Of a stretch of DNA of 64,000 bases, positions 35,175 through 44,440 are shown in pieces; within the stretch, counting starts at the first letter, position 1, and every line of letters begins with the position of its first letter. The notes below the pieces were generated by a model. The model was given only the letters and a program-made list of their open reading frames with translations. It was not told where the DNA came from and made no database searches. The stretch is from assembly GCF_902859735.1 (NCBI RefSeq), contig NZ_CADIJY010000012.1, positions 62,001-126,000 of the forward strand, read 5' to 3'. A program made the position numbers and the translations under genes. Source of the stretch: Achromobacter aegrifaciens (GTDB lineage Bacteria; Pseudomonadota; Gammaproteobacteria; Burkholderiales; Burkholderiaceae_B).

Positions 35175-36137
35175 TCAGGCCGGCGCCGACGCGGTTTCGT
35201 CCTTCCAGCGCTGCTTGTCGCGCAAGGGCGGCGAACCGAACAGGCGGCTGTATTCGCGGCTGAACTGCGACGAGCTTTCGTAGCCCACGGAATGCGCCGC
35301 CAGCGCTACGCCCGCGTCATCGGTCAGCATCAGGCGCCGCGCTTCCTGCAGGCGCAGGTGCTTCTGGTATTGCAGCGGGCTCATGGCGGTGGCCTGCTTG
35401 AAATGATGGTGCAGCGAAGACACGCTCATGTGCACGTCGCGTGCGATTTCTTCCACGCGCAGGGGCTGGGCATAGTTGTCGCGCAGGATGCGGATGGCCT
35501 TGGCCACGCGGTTGAGCTGGCTGTCCTGCAGCACCGATTGGCGCAGCACCGCGCCCTGGCCGTTCATCAGCAGGCGGTACAGCAGCTCGCGCTTGACCAG
35601 GGGCGCCAGGATGGGAATGTCGCGCGGCGTGTCCAGCAGGCGCAACAGGCGCAGCACCGCGTCCAGCAGCGCGCCGCCCAGCGGATTGACGCAAAGCGCG
35701 CGCGCGGCCTCGGCTGGCGGCTGCGGCGGCAGGCTTTCGTCGCTGATCAGCGAGGTGATCTCCTCCACGTTCAGCTCCAGCCGCAAGCCCAGATAGGGCA
35801 GCGTCGGGCTGGCGACGGACACCTTGGCCACGACCGGCAGATCCACCGAGGAAATCAGGTAATGGAAGGGGTCGTACTCGTAGGCATCGTCGCCGATGAG
35901 CAAGCGCTTGGAACCCTGGGCGATGACGCCCAGCGCGGCCTTCTGCAGTCCGGGCTTGGCGCCGGTGGGCTGCGAAATGCGGTGCAGGAACAGGCCCTCG
36001 ATGGGCGTGTCCAGCGAACCCTCCAGGTCGCCGGTCATGCGTTCCAGCGTGCAGAGCAGTTCGCGCCGCGCCGGCTCATAGGCGACGTCCAGGGGCGGGA
36101 CGGCGACTCTGGCGGCAAGTGCGGATGTGATGGTCAT
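35175..36137 (-). CDS. AraC family transcriptional regulator (YqhC-like)
   Basis: A 320-residue regulator with an AraC-type N-terminal effector domain of the DUF1228/YqhC sort (QGSKRLLIGDDAYEYDPFHYL) and two C-terminal HTH motifs (LRVEEIARDVHMSVSSLHHHF, then the AHSVGYESSSQFSREYSRLFG segment). It is divergent from an aldo/keto reductase. YqhC controls the aldehyde reductase genes yqhD and dkgA in E. coli, so control of the reductase at 36455 in response to aldehydes is a reasonable inference. Confidence 0.92.
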   Translation of the reverse strand: MTITSALAARVAVPPLDVAYEPARRELLCTLERMTGDLEGSLDTPIEGLFLHRISQPTGAKPGLQKAALGVIAQGSKRLLIGDDAYEYDPFHYLISSVDLPVVAKVSVASPTLPYLGLRLELNVEEITSLISDESLPPQPPAEAARALCVNPLGGALLDAVLRLLRLLDTPRDIPILAPLVKRELLYRLLMNGQGAVLRQSVLQDSQLNRVAKAIRILRDNYAQPLRVEEIARDVHMSVSSLHHHFKQATAMSPLQYQKHLRLQEARRLMLTDDAGVALAAHSVGYESSSQFSREYSRLFGSPPLRDKQRWKDETASAPA

Positions 36138-36454
36138 GGGGGCTCCCGTGGCGCGCCGTGCCGGATGGGCGTTGGCGGCAGAAAGTCGGAGGATTGGGTG
36201 GCTTTCAGTTTATGCCTAAGCTTGCCTGCATCCAGGCTGCGGCGCTTTTCATGGAGAAATGGGCAGAAAATTCGGAGGAATGAGCGGCCAGGCGCCGCAG
36301 ACTGGCCAGCGCTGCAGGATTGGGCAAAAAAAGGGCAGGATCAAGCAGCGTCCGCGCCGGCCCCTGGACGCATACTTTCCTTCATCCCGGCAGGCGGGCC
36401 GCGGCCATTCCATCCCGGAGCGCCGGCCCCCCCAGCCCTTGAAGGAGCGCAACC
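36138..36454. other. 317-base divergent intergenic region (AraC / aldo-keto reductase)
   Basis: No gene is seen here. It contains a repeated GGATTGGG (36191-36198 and 36317-36324), related G-rich GGAGGA patches, an A-run at 36326-36332 and an AT-rich stretch around 36203-36218. These are candidate AraC-family half-sites and promoter elements, none of them certain. Confidence 0.4.
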
Positions 36455-37501
36455 ATGCGGTACAAGAAATTCGGAAGCACTGGCCTGTTCGTGTCGGAAC
36501 TCTGCCTGGGCACCATGACCTTCGGCGGCGGCGGCGAGTTTTGGAGCAACATCGGCAGCCTGCAGCAGGAAGAGGCCAATCGGCTGGTGGGCCGTGCCTT
36601 GGATGCCGGCGTCAATTTCATCGACACGGCCGACGTGTATTCCGAGGGCCGCTCGGAGGTCATCACCGGGCAGGCGCTGCGCGACCTGAAGGTGGCCCGC
36701 GAGGACGTCGTGATCGCGACCAAGGTGTTCGGACCGACGGGCGCCGGCGTCAATGCGCGCGGCAACTCGCGTTCGCACATCATCGACGGCGTCAAGAAAA
36801 GCCTGTCGCGCCTGCAGCTGGACCATATCGACCTCTACCAGATCCACGGCTTCGATCCCGCCACGCCGGTGGAAGAAACGGTCAGGGCGCTGGACAATCT
36901 GGTGCAGCATGGCCACGTGCGCTACGTTGGCGTGTCCAACTGGGCCGCCTGGCAGATCATGAAGGCGCTGGGCATTGCCGAACGCCTGGGGCTGGCGCGC
37001 TTCGAGTCGCTGCAGGCCTACTACACGATCGCGGGCCGCGACCTGGAGCGCGAGATCCTGCCCATGCTGCAAAGCGAAGGCGTGGGGCTGATGGTGTGGA
37101 GCCCGCTGGCAGGCGGCCTGCTGAGCGGCAAGTACAGCCGCGACGGGCAGGCCGAAGCCGGCAGCCGCCGCGCCGCCTTCGACTTCCCGCCGGTGGACCA
37201 GGAACGCGCCTACGACAGCATCGACGTCCTGCGGCGCGTCGCCGGCGCGCGCGGCGTATCGGCGGCGCAGGTGGCCCTGGCCTGGCTGCTGCACCAGCAG
37301 GCCGTGACCAGCGTCATCATCGGCGCCAAGCGCGTCGACCAGCTGGACGACAACCTGGCGGCCACGGCGATACGCCTGACGGCGGACGAACTGGCCGAGC
37401 TGGACCAGGTCAGCGCCTTGCCGCCGGAGTATCCGGGCTGGATGCATGTGCGCCAGGGCGAATACCGGCGCAAGCAGCTGAGCGAATCCGGCGGGGCGTA
37501 A
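36455..37501 (+). CDS. Aldo/keto reductase
   Basis: A 348-residue NADPH-dependent aldehyde/ketone reductase. Seen: LGTMTFGGG at the N-terminus, the catalytic Asp-Tyr pair in NFIDTADVYSEGRSE, Lys in VVIATKVFG, and HxxDLYQIHGFD. The C-terminal nicotinamide-adenine site contains SVIIGAKRVDQLDDNL. AAGGAG lies 8 bases before the ATG. It belongs to the YajO/YghZ-like group by its GGGGEFWSN insertion. It probably detoxifies or interconverts aldehydes under the adjacent AraC regulator. Confidence 0.93.
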   Translation: MRYKKFGSTGLFVSELCLGTMTFGGGGEFWSNIGSLQQEEANRLVGRALDAGVNFIDTADVYSEGRSEVITGQALRDLKVAREDVVIATKVFGPTGAGVNARGNSRSHIIDGVKKSLSRLQLDHIDLYQIHGFDPATPVEETVRALDNLVQHGHVRYVGVSNWAAWQIMKALGIAERLGLARFESLQAYYTIAGRDLEREILPMLQSEGVGLMVWSPLAGGLLSGKYSRDGQAEAGSRRAAFDFPPVDQERAYDSIDVLRRVAGARGVSAAQVALAWLLHQQAVTSVIIGAKRVDQLDDNLAATAIRLTADELAELDQVSALPPEYPGWMHVRQGEYRRKQLSESGGA

Positions 37502-37660
37502 AACGCCGGGGACAGGCGGGGCCGCCAGCGGTGGGACCGCCTCCGGCGAGGCCGCCGCCGGCATGGTTGCCGGCGGGCGTGCCAGGCCTCGCGCCGTGCC
37601 GCGGCGACTAGAATGTCATGCACATTGCTGTGTATGGATTCTTGTCTTCAAGGGACACGC

Positions 37661-38419
37661 GTGGCCATTCCGTATCTACGCCGCCTGACGGCCGTCAGCC
37701 GCAGCCCCCAGGCCAACAGGCACCTGGCTTACATCCTGACCTTCACCGCCGGCGCGGTCAACGCCGGCGGCTTCCTGGCCGTGCAGCAATACACCTCGCA
37801 CATGTCCGGCATCGTCTCCATGATGGCCGATCACCTGGCGCTGGGCGGGGTGATCGTGGTGCTGCAGGGGCTGGCGGCGCTGCTGTCCTTTCTGGCCGGC
37901 GCCGCCAGCTCGGCCTTCCTGATCAACTTCGGGCGCCGCTCGCACCTGACCAGCGAATACGCGATGCCGCTGCTGTACGAAGCCGTGCTGTTGCTGGGCT
38001 TCGGCTTGCTGGGCGCCAACCTGGAAACGCTGCGCTGGTTCTACGTGCCGGGCACGGTCATGCTGCTTTGCTACATCATGGGTCTGCAGAACGCCATGAT
38101 CACCAAGCTGTCGCGCTCCGAGATCCGCACCACGCATGTGACGGGCATGGTGACCGATATCGGCATAGAACTGGGCAAGCTGTTTTACTGGAACGTGGCC
38201 CAGGGCGATCCGGCCTCCATGCAGCCGGTGCGCGCGGACCGCAGCAAGCTTGTCGTGCTCACCGTGCTGGTGTCGCTGTTCTTCGTCGGCGGCGTGACGG
38301 GGGCATATTCCTTCTTCAACTTCGGGTTCGGCTCGACGGTGCCGCTGGCGCTGGTGCTCATGGTGCTGGCCGCCGTACCCATTGTGGACGACATCCGCAG
38401 TCTGCTGCCGCGCATGTAG
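37661..38419 (+). CDS. DUF1275 (YoaK-like) integral membrane protein
   Basis: A 252-residue membrane protein of the YoaK/DUF1275 family with about six hydrophobic segments. Typical motifs are [51 protein letters not shown] and [10 protein letters not shown]. The GTG at 37661 has AGGGA 8 bases upstream; an ATG at 37634 would add nine residues. The family is widespread and its function is not established. It stands alone. Confidence 0.85.
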   Translation: MAIPYLRRLTAVSRSPQANRHLAYILTFTAGAVNAGGFLAVQQYTSHMSGIVSMMADHLALGGVIVVLQGLAALLSFLAGAASSAFLINFGRRSHLTSEYAMPLLYEAVLLLGFGLLGANLETLRWFYVPGTVMLLCYIMGLQNAMITKLSRSEIRTTHVTGMVTDIGIELGKLFYWNVAQGDPASMQPVRADRSKLVVLTVLVSLFFVGGVTGAYSFFNFGFGSTVPLALVLMVLAAVPIVDDIRSLLPRM

Positions 38420-38481
38420 GGCCTGTGCGCCCGCCGCCGAACTACAATGCCCTGCACCGATACACAGGAGGCAGACCGGGC

Positions 38482-39141
38482 ATGGACGCGGAATTCTGGC
38501 TGGAGCGTTGGCGCGAAGGGCGCACGCATTTTCATCAATCGCGGGTCACGCCGCTATTGCAGAAGTATTGGCCGACGCTGGGCGTGCCCAAGGACGGCCG
38601 GGTGCTGGTGCCGCTTTGCGGCAAGTCGCTGGACATGGTGTGGATCGCGGCGCAGGGGCATTCCGTGCTGGGCGTCGAGCTGTCCGAGCTCGCGGTCGAG
38701 CAGTTCTTCGAAGAAAACGAACTCAAGCCGCTCACGCACGTGTCCGTCTATGGCAAGCACTACGTGGCGGGCAGCATCGAAATCATCTGCGGCGACATCT
38801 TCAAACTGGATGCGCAACTGCTGTCGCATTGCGTGGGCGCCTATGACCGCGCCGCGCTGGTGGCGTTGCCGGACACCATGCGCGCAGACTACGTGCGCCA
38901 CGTCTACGGCAATCTGTCGCCCGCCTATCAGGGACTGCTGATCACGCTGGACTACCCGCAGGAAGAAATGGCGGGGCCGCCGTTCTCTGTCGTGGACAGC
39001 GAAGTGCAGAACATCTTTGCGGGCGTGTCGCCCGCCAGGATCATCGACCGCCGCGACATCCTGGAAAAGGAACCGAAGTTCCTGGCGGCCGGCGTCAGCC
39101 GGCTGGACACCGTGGTCTATCACCTGGGCGCGCAGGAATGA
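38482..39141 (+). CDS. tpm: Thiopurine S-methyltransferase
   Basis: A 219-residue SAM-dependent methyltransferase. It starts with the TPMT motif [20 protein letters not shown] and has the SAM-binding [16 protein letters not shown], the core [13 protein letters not shown] and [10 protein letters not shown]. In bacteria the enzyme methylates selenite, tellurite and sulfhydryl compounds (family knowledge). An AGGAGG site lies 12 bases upstream of the ATG. A long in-frame extension across the upstream membrane-protein gene is shadow sequence. Confidence 0.93.
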   Translation: MDAEFWLERWREGRTHFHQSRVTPLLQKYWPTLGVPKDGRVLVPLCGKSLDMVWIAAQGHSVLGVELSELAVEQFFEENELKPLTHVSVYGKHYVAGSIEIICGDIFKLDAQLLSHCVGAYDRAALVALPDTMRADYVRHVYGNLSPAYQGLLITLDYPQEEMAGPPFSVVDSEVQNIFAGVSPARIIDRRDILEKEPKFLAAGVSRLDTVVYHLGAQE

Positions 39142-39145
39142 AGAC

Positions 39146-39173
39146 GGCGCCCGCCCGAGCACAGGCGGGCGCC
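39146..39173. terminator. Bidirectional terminator-like hairpin
   Basis: GGCGCCCGCC / GGCGGGCGCC form a 10-bp perfect stem with an 8-base loop exactly between the convergent tpm and SDR genes. Confidence 0.6.
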
Positions 39174-39179
39174 ATGCTC

Positions 39180-39947
39180 TCAGGTCATCAGCCAGCCGCC
39201 GGCCACGTCCAGCACCTGGCCGGTGACGAAGCGGGCTTGATCCGACGCGAAGAACAGGCAGGCATCCGCTACTTCTTCCGGCGTACCCAGGCGGCGCAGC
39301 GCGGTTACCTGCGCAACCGCGTCATTGATTTCCTTGGGCACGGTTTTCAGCAAGGGCGTGCTGATGCGTCCAGGCGCCAGGGCGTTGACGGTGACCTGGT
39401 GCTCGCCCAGTTCGGCGGCCCAATGGCGCGTCAGACCGATCAGTCCGGCCTTGGTGGCCGCGTAATGCGCCGCCACGATGTCGCAATAGGCGCGGCCGGC
39501 CACGGAAGACATGTTGATCACGCGGCCCTGGCGCTCGCGCACCATGTGCGGCGTGGCCAGGTGCGTCATGTAGAACACGCTGTTCAGGTTGACGGCGACC
39601 ACGTTCTCCCATTCCCTGGGCGGCATCTCCCAGACCTTCAGCGCGCGTCCATCGGTCTTCGGTGAAATGCCGACGTTGTTGACCAGGATGGTGGCCGGAC
39701 CCAGCTCTGCGCTGATGCGTTCGTAGGCTGCCTGGCACTCCTCGAAGCGCGCGACGTCCGCGTGCACGAAGCAGGCTTCATGGCCGCGCTTGCGCAGTTC
39801 CTTTTCGTAAGCCTGCCCGCCCTGCGCATTGAAATCGATGAGACCCACGCGGCCGCCTTCCGCCAGGAAGCCTTCGACGATGGCCGAGCCTATGCCGCCG
39901 ACCGCGCCCGTCACGATGGCCACCTGGTCCTTGAAGCGCCCGCTCAT
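39180..39947 (-). CDS. SDR family oxidoreductase
   Basis: A 255-residue classical short-chain dehydrogenase/reductase. Seen: the cofactor motif TGAVGGIG, an acidic Asp38 at the end of beta-2 (LIDFN) pointing to NAD(H), NNVGI, and catalytic Ser147/148, Tyr162 and Lys166 (YAATK). Its closest relatives by motif are acetoacetyl-CoA reductase-like (FabG/PhbB) proteins. Its ATG overlaps the upstream quinone-oxidoreductase stop by 4 bases, so it is the last gene of the second Liv operon. A longer in-frame extension to the left end of the LivF gene is shadow sequence. Confidence 0.92.
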   Translation of the reverse strand: MSGRFKDQVAIVTGAVGGIGSAIVEGFLAEGGRVGLIDFNAQGGQAYEKELRKRGHEACFVHADVARFEECQAAYERISAELGPATILVNNVGISPKTDGRALKVWEMPPREWENVVAVNLNSVFYMTHLATPHMVRERQGRVINMSSVAGRAYCDIVAAHYAATKAGLIGLTRHWAAELGEHQVTVNALAPGRISTPLLKTVPKEINDAVAQVTALRRLGTPEEVADACLFFASDQARFVTGQVLDVAGGWLMT

Positions 39948-40939
39948 GCGGCCACCTTCAGCATGATCTTGCCGATGTGCTTGCTGCTTTCCATCAGCGC
40001 ATGCGCCTGGGCCGCTTCCGCCAGCGGAAATACCTTGTGGATGCGCGGCAGGCATTGCCCCTGTTCCATCAGCGGCAACACTTTTTCCGCCAGCGCGCGG
40101 GTGATCGCGCCCTTGTCCTCGTCGGAGCGGGGGCGCAGGGTGGAGCCGGTGAATTGCAGGCGCTTGAGCATGATGGGCATGGCGTCGATCTCGGCCTTGC
40201 TGCCCTCCAGGAAAGCGATCTGCACCAGCCGGCCATTGAGCGCCAGCAGCCGCAGGTTCTTGTTGATGTAGGCGCCGCCCACCATGTCCAGTATCACGTC
40301 CACGCCCGCGCCGCCGCTGCCCTGGCGCACCGCCGCCTCGAAGTCGGCCTCGCGGTACAGCACGGCATGGTGCGCGCCGGCGGCCAGGCAGGCGTCGGCC
40401 TTCTCCTGGTTGCCTACCGTGGTCCAGACTTCGGCGCCGAAGGCGCGCGCCAGCTGGATCGCGGTCAGGCCGATGCCGCTGGAACCGCCGTGCACCAGGA
40501 AGCGTTCGCCGGCGGCCAGACGGGCGCGGTCGAACACATTGGTCCAGACGGTGTAGTAGTTCTCGGGGATGGCGGCGGCCGTCAACAGGTCCAGGCCGCG
40601 CGGCACGGGCAGGCAATGGCGTTCGTCCGCCAGGCAGTATTGGGCGTAGCCGCCGCCCGGCGTCAGCGCGCAGACCTGGTCGCCGACTTTCCAGAGGCTG
40701 GCGTCGGGCCCGGTGGCGATGACGGTGCCGGAAACCTCCAGCCCCAGGTGGGGCGAGGCGCCCGGAGGCGGCGGATAGGAGCCGGAGCGTTGCAGCACGT
40801 CGGGGCGGTTGACCCCGGCGTAGGCGACCTCGATCAGCACCTGCCGGCCGGCGGGGGCCTCCATGTCGCGTTCGGCCAGGCGCATGCAGTCGGGCGCGCC
40901 GCCCTGGCCGTGGTCGATGTATGTGCAGCGTAAAGACAT
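39944..40939 (-). CDS. NAD(P)H quinone oxidoreductase (MDR, PIG3/zeta-crystallin-like)
   Basis: A 331-residue zinc-free medium-chain dehydrogenase. Seen: AYAGVNRPDVLQRSGSYPPP, typical of the PIG3/quinone oxidoreductase group, and the NADPH-binding GGSSGIGLTAIQLARAFGAE. It would reduce a quinone or an enone/enoyl substrate. The gene starts 15 bases after the LivF-like stop and ends inside the SDR start, so both enzymes are cotranscribed with the importer. Confidence 0.9.
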   Translation of the reverse strand: MSLRCTYIDHGQGGAPDCMRLAERDMEAPAGRQVLIEVAYAGVNRPDVLQRSGSYPPPPGASPHLGLEVSGTVIATGPDASLWKVGDQVCALTPGGGYAQYCLADERHCLPVPRGLDLLTAAAIPENYYTVWTNVFDRARLAAGERFLVHGGSSGIGLTAIQLARAFGAEVWTTVGNQEKADACLAAGAHHAVLYREADFEAAVRQGSGGAGVDVILDMVGGAYINKNLRLLALNGRLVQIAFLEGSKAEIDAMPIMLKRLQFTGSTLRPRSDEDKGAITRALAEKVLPLMEQGQCLPRIHKVFPLAEAAQAHALMESSKHIGKIMLKVAA

Positions 40940-40954
40940 AAGGAATCCTTGGTA

Positions 40955-41659
40955 TCAATGGCCCAGGTAGGCCTTCTTCACATGCGGGTCGCTCAGCAGC
41001 TCCGCGCCAGTGCCGGTGCGCACGATGGCGCCGTTCTCCAGCACGTAGCCGCGATCCGCCAGCCGCAGCGTGCGGAACACGTTCTGCTCCACCAGCAGCA
41101 CGGTCACGCCATGCGCGGTGACGCCGCGGATGATGTCGAACATCTGCTGCACCAGCAGCGGCGACAGGCCCAGCGAGGGCTCGTCGAACACCAGCAGCTT
41201 GGGATCGGCCATCATGCCGCGCGCGATCGCCACCATCTGCTGTTCGCCGCCGGAAAGCGAGCCGGCGTACTGGTTCAGGCGTTCCTGCACCCGCGGGAAG
41301 ATACCCAGCACCTCGTCCAGCTTGCGTTGCACGATGGGGCGGGCGGCGCGCTTGTAAGAACCCATCAGCAGATTGTCGCGCACCGTGAAATGCGGGAACA
41401 GCTGGCGGCCTTCGGGAATCATGGTGATGCCCGCGTCGACGATGTCGTAGGGCTTGCGGTTGGTCAAGTCCTGGCCTTCGAATTCGACCTTGCCTTCCAT
41501 GGCGGCGATGACGCCGCACAGCGTCTTCAAGGTGGTAGTCTTGCCGGCGCCATTGGCGCCGATCAGCGTGACGATCTCGCCCGCATGGACCTCGAAGTTC
41601 AGGCCGTTCAGGACCTGGCTCTTGCCGTAGCCCGAGGACAGATTCGAAACCTTAAGCAT
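40955..41659 (-). CDS. Liv-type ABC transporter ATP-binding protein (LivF-like)
   Basis: A 234-residue ATPase with Walker A GANGAGKTT, signature SLSGGEQQMVAIARGM, Walker B LLVFDEPSLGLSP and LLVEQN as the LivF-type switch. The start overlaps the end of the fused permease-ATPase gene by 8 bases (ATGCTTAA), the same arrangement as in the first Liv operon (ATGCTTGA at 9420). Confidence 0.93.
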   Translation of the reverse strand: MLKVSNLSSGYGKSQVLNGLNFEVHAGEIVTLIGANGAGKTTTLKTLCGVIAAMEGKVEFEGQDLTNRKPYDIVDAGITMIPEGRQLFPHFTVRDNLLMGSYKRAARPIVQRKLDEVLGIFPRVQERLNQYAGSLSGGEQQMVAIARGMMADPKLLVFDEPSLGLSPLLVQQMFDIIRGVTAHGVTVLLVEQNVFRTLRLADRGYVLENGAIVRTGTGAELLSDPHVKKAYLGH

Positions 41660-43433
41660 CCTGGTACTCCTTGCCCAAATAGGCCTCGATGACGGCGGGG
41701 TTCTCCACCACGTCCTTGGGCGCGCCGCTGACCAGCACCGCGCCTTCGTTCAGCACGATGATGCGGTCGGACAGCGCCATGGTGGCCTGCATCATGTGCT
41801 CGATCAGCAGCACCGATACGCCGGAATCTCGGATGCGGCGGATCATCTGGATCGACTTCTCGATGTCGGTCGGGTTCAGTCCCGCCATCACCTCGTCCAG
41901 CAGCAGGATGCGCGGCTTGATCGCCAGCGCGCGGGCGACCTCCAGGCGCTTCATGCCGCCCACGGTCAGGTTGCGCGCCTCGATGTCCAGGTACTTCACC
42001 AGGTCGGTCTGCTCGGCGACTTTCAGCGCGATCTGCTCGGCTTCGTCACGGTTCGACGTGCGGATGAAGGCGCCCAGCATGATGTTCTCCAGCACGGTCA
42101 GGCCGGTGAACGGCTTGGCGATCTGGAAGGTGCGGCCCAGGCCCTGGTGCGCGAATTCGTCGGGCGTCTTGCAGGTGACCCAGTTGCCTTGCGCGTCCAG
42201 CATGGTGATGCCGCCCTTGTCCGGCGACAGGAACCCCGACAGCAGGTTGAAAACCGTGGTCTTGCCCGCGCCGTTGGGGCCGATCATGCCCAGGATCTCG
42301 TTCTGGTTCAGCGTCAGCGACACGTCGTTGGTGGCGCGCAGGCCGCCGAAGCTTTTGAACAGCTTGTCGGCCTTGAGCACCGGCTGATCCGTGCGTTCGG
42401 CACTGTGCAGGCGCAGTTCATCGGCCAGCTTGAGCTTGGCGCGGGGCGTGCCCAGATAGGGCAGACGCGACAGCCAGCGTTCGATGGCCGGGCCGAAGGC
42501 GCCGGCCAGGCCGCGCGGAATGGTCAGCACCACCGCTACCAGGATCAGGCCGTAGATCAGCCCGTGCATGCCGTTGCCCACGCTGCTGAGCCAGCCGCGC
42601 GCCAGTTCGGCGATGGGCAGCACCAGGAAGGTGCCGGCGATGGGGCCGGCCACCGTACCCAGTCCGCCAATCAGCGCGAACATGGCCACCTGGATCGACA
42701 GCTCCAGCGAAAACGCCGAACTCGGGTCCACGAAGGTCAGGTAGGTGATGTGGAAGGTGCCGATGATGCTGGTCAGCATGGCGGACACGACCGCGGCGAT
42801 GATCTTCATGCGCACGGTATGGATGCCGACTGCCAGCGCCGCGTCCTCGCGTTCGCGGATCGCGATCAGGTAATGGCCGATGCGCGACTTGCGGATGTAC
42901 CAGGAGGCCCAGGTCACCAGCAGGAACAGGCCGAAGGCGATGATCACGTAATTGACCTTCTCGCGGAACACGATCCAGGTCCAGCCTATGTTCAGCGGCA
43001 GGCTGATGCCGCTGGAGCCGCCCGTCCAGCTTTCTTCGTGGATCACCAGGAGGCGCACCACTTCCAGGATCGCGATGGTGGCCAGCGCGAAGAACGGGCC
43101 GCGCAGCCGCAGCGTGGGGTAGCTGATGAGGATGGCGACCGCGCCCGAGATCGCCGCGCCCGCCAGCATGCCGAACCACGGCGAAATGCCGAAGTTCTGC
43201 GTCAGCAGCGTGGCGGTATAGCCGCCGATGCCGTAGAACACGGCGTGGCCCAGCGACAGCTGGCCGGCGTAGCCGCCGACGATGTTCCAGGCCACGGACA
43301 GCGCCGAGAACACGAACAGCAGGACGAACAGGTTGGTCCAGAAGGGCGTGCCCATGATCACAGGCACAAGGAACATCGCAATCAGCAGGATGAGGCTGAC
43401 GTAGGTCTTGGGGTGTCGGATATCGGGAAACAC
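41652..43433 (-). CDS. Fused Liv-type permease/ATP-binding protein (LivM-LivG)
   Basis: A 593-residue fusion with a LivM permease in residues up to about 320 (NIVGGYAGQLSLGHAVFYG) and a LivG ATPase from about residue 345 (Walker A GPNGAGKTT, signature NLTVGGMKRLEVARAL, Walker B ILLLDEVMAGLNP, switch LLIEHMMQ). Start is GTG 43433 with AAGGAG 8 bases upstream; ATG at 43435 is out of frame. It parallels the fusion at 7613 but differs throughout, so the two are not recent copies. Confidence 0.92.
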   Translation of the reverse strand: MFPDIRHPKTYVSLILLIAMFLVPVIMGTPFWTNLFVLLFVFSALSVAWNIVGGYAGQLSLGHAVFYGIGGYTATLLTQNFGISPWFGMLAGAAISGAVAILISYPTLRLRGPFFALATIAILEVVRLLVIHEESWTGGSSGISLPLNIGWTWIVFREKVNYVIIAFGLFLLVTWASWYIRKSRIGHYLIAIREREDAALAVGIHTVRMKIIAAVVSAMLTSIIGTFHITYLTFVDPSSAFSLELSIQVAMFALIGGLGTVAGPIAGTFLVLPIAELARGWLSSVGNGMHGLIYGLILVAVVLTIPRGLAGAFGPAIERWLSRLPYLGTPRAKLKLADELRLHSAERTDQPVLKADKLFKSFGGLRATNDVSLTLNQNEILGMIGPNGAGKTTVFNLLSGFLSPDKGGITMLDAQGNWVTCKTPDEFAHQGLGRTFQIAKPFTGLTVLENIMLGAFIRTSNRDEAEQIALKVAEQTDLVKYLDIEARNLTVGGMKRLEVARALAIKPRILLLDEVMAGLNPTDIEKSIQMIRRIRDSGVSVLLIEHMMQATMALSDRIIVLNEGAVLVSGAPKDVVENPAVIEAYLGKEYQDA

Positions 43434-43455
43434 ATCTCGCTCCTTGTTGCTCTGA

Positions 43456-44322
43456 TCACTCTGTGCCGACGCCGAACAGGCCGTTCGGACGCAGCACCAG
43501 GATCAAGAGGAAGATCCCGAAATAGACGACCTCTTTCAGGTCGGGGGCGATGTAGAAGCCAGCCAGCGTGTCCACGATGCCGATGATCATGGAGCCGGCC
43601 ACCGCGCCGTACAGGCTGCCCAGGCCGCCCAGCACCACGATCACGAAGGCCGTCAGCACGAAGTACGTGCCCACGGTGGGAAACACCGGATACTGCGGCG
43701 CCAGCAGGCCGGCGGCGATGCCGACGAAGGCCGTACCCAGGCCGAAGGCGATGGCGTAGACGTTGTTGACGTTCACGCCCATCAGGGTGGCGGCATAGCG
43801 GTGCTGCGCCACGGCCCGCAGCGCGCGGCCCAGGTAGGTGCGGTGCATGAACAGGTGCAGCAGCACCGCCAGGGTCAGGCCGATCACGAAGGTGACGAGC
43901 TGCCCGGTCACCATCGAATAGGGGCCGATGTCGATGGCGTTCGTGCCCAGTTCCACCGGCGCGCGATAGACGTTGGCGCCGAATATGACCAGGGCGAGAT
44001 TCAGCAGGATCGTGGACACGCCCACCGTGGCGAAGATCTGGATATGCTGGTCGGCGTTGAGCAGCGGCTGGATGATGCCTTTCTGCGTCAGCGCGCCCAG
44101 CGCGAACAGGATGACGGCGACGGGCACCAAGCCGGCATAGGGATGCACGCCGAATTGCGCCGCGATCAGATAGACCATGTACATGCCTATCATCAGGAAC
44201 TCGCCGTGCGCGAAGTTCACGACGCGCACCACGCCGAAGATCAGCGTCAGCCCCAGGCTGATGATGGTGTACGCGCCGCCCAGCAACAGGCCGTTGATGA
44301 CCAGTTGAATGAATAGTTCCAT
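43456..44322 (-). CDS. Liv-type ABC transporter permease (LivH-like)
   Basis: A 288-residue permease with the LivH opening MELFIQLVINGLLLGGAYTI, the VNFAHGEFLMIGMY motif and the cytoplasmic loop VVLGGLGSLYGAVAGS. It lies 118 bases after the binding-protein gene; two strong hairpins fill that gap and may set the ratio of binding protein to permease. Confidence 0.93.
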   Translation of the reverse strand: MELFIQLVINGLLLGGAYTIISLGLTLIFGVVRVVNFAHGEFLMIGMYMVYLIAAQFGVHPYAGLVPVAVILFALGALTQKGIIQPLLNADQHIQIFATVGVSTILLNLALVIFGANVYRAPVELGTNAIDIGPYSMVTGQLVTFVIGLTLAVLLHLFMHRTYLGRALRAVAQHRYAATLMGVNVNNVYAIAFGLGTAFVGIAAGLLAPQYPVFPTVGTYFVLTAFVIVVLGGLGSLYGAVAGSMIIGIVDTLAGFYIAPDLKEVVYFGIFLLILVLRPNGLFGVGTE

Positions 44323-44348
44323 GTTGCAACCTCTTTGAGCGGGTAGCG

Positions 44349-44384
44349 GCCCCGGCCCGGCCGTGTTGTCGGCCGGACCGGGGC
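44349..44384 (-). promoter_or_regulatory. Large intergenic hairpin between binding-protein and LivH-like genes
   Basis: A 15-bp stem (44349-44363 with 44370-44384) with one mismatch and a 6-base loop. Such structures after a binding-protein gene commonly protect its mRNA and reduce downstream expression; no U-tract is seen. Confidence 0.6.
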
Positions 44385-44403
44385 GCGCGGACCCCGGGAT
44401 ACG

Positions 44404-44425
44404 TCAGGCGCCCCCGAGCGCCTGA
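44404..44425 (-). promoter_or_regulatory. Second hairpin directly after the binding-protein gene
   Basis: TCAGGCGC / GCGCCTGA pair over 8 bases with a 6-base loop, 16 bases after the binding-protein stop on the minus strand. Together with the hairpin at 44349 it forms a tandem structure. Confidence 0.55.
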
Positions 44426-44440
44426 GCACTGGCGTGGCGC

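Noticed and set aside
37552-37575. GC-rich hairpin after the aldo/keto reductase gene
   Set aside because: Only a 7-bp stem (CGCCGGC/GCCGGCG) with neighbouring alternative pairings and no U-tract. Such short stems are frequent by chance at this GC content.
37618-38481. Apparent fusion of a long N-terminal region to thiopurine methyltransferase
   Set aside because: The extra residues are an out-of-frame reading of the DUF1275 gene. The methyltransferase motif starts at ATG 38482.
39948-41519. N-terminal extension of the SDR gene up to 41519
   Set aside because: The extension translates the quinone oxidoreductase and LivF genes in a wrong frame. The SDR itself begins with a standard MSGRFKDQVAIVTG at 39947 with an ATGA overlap.
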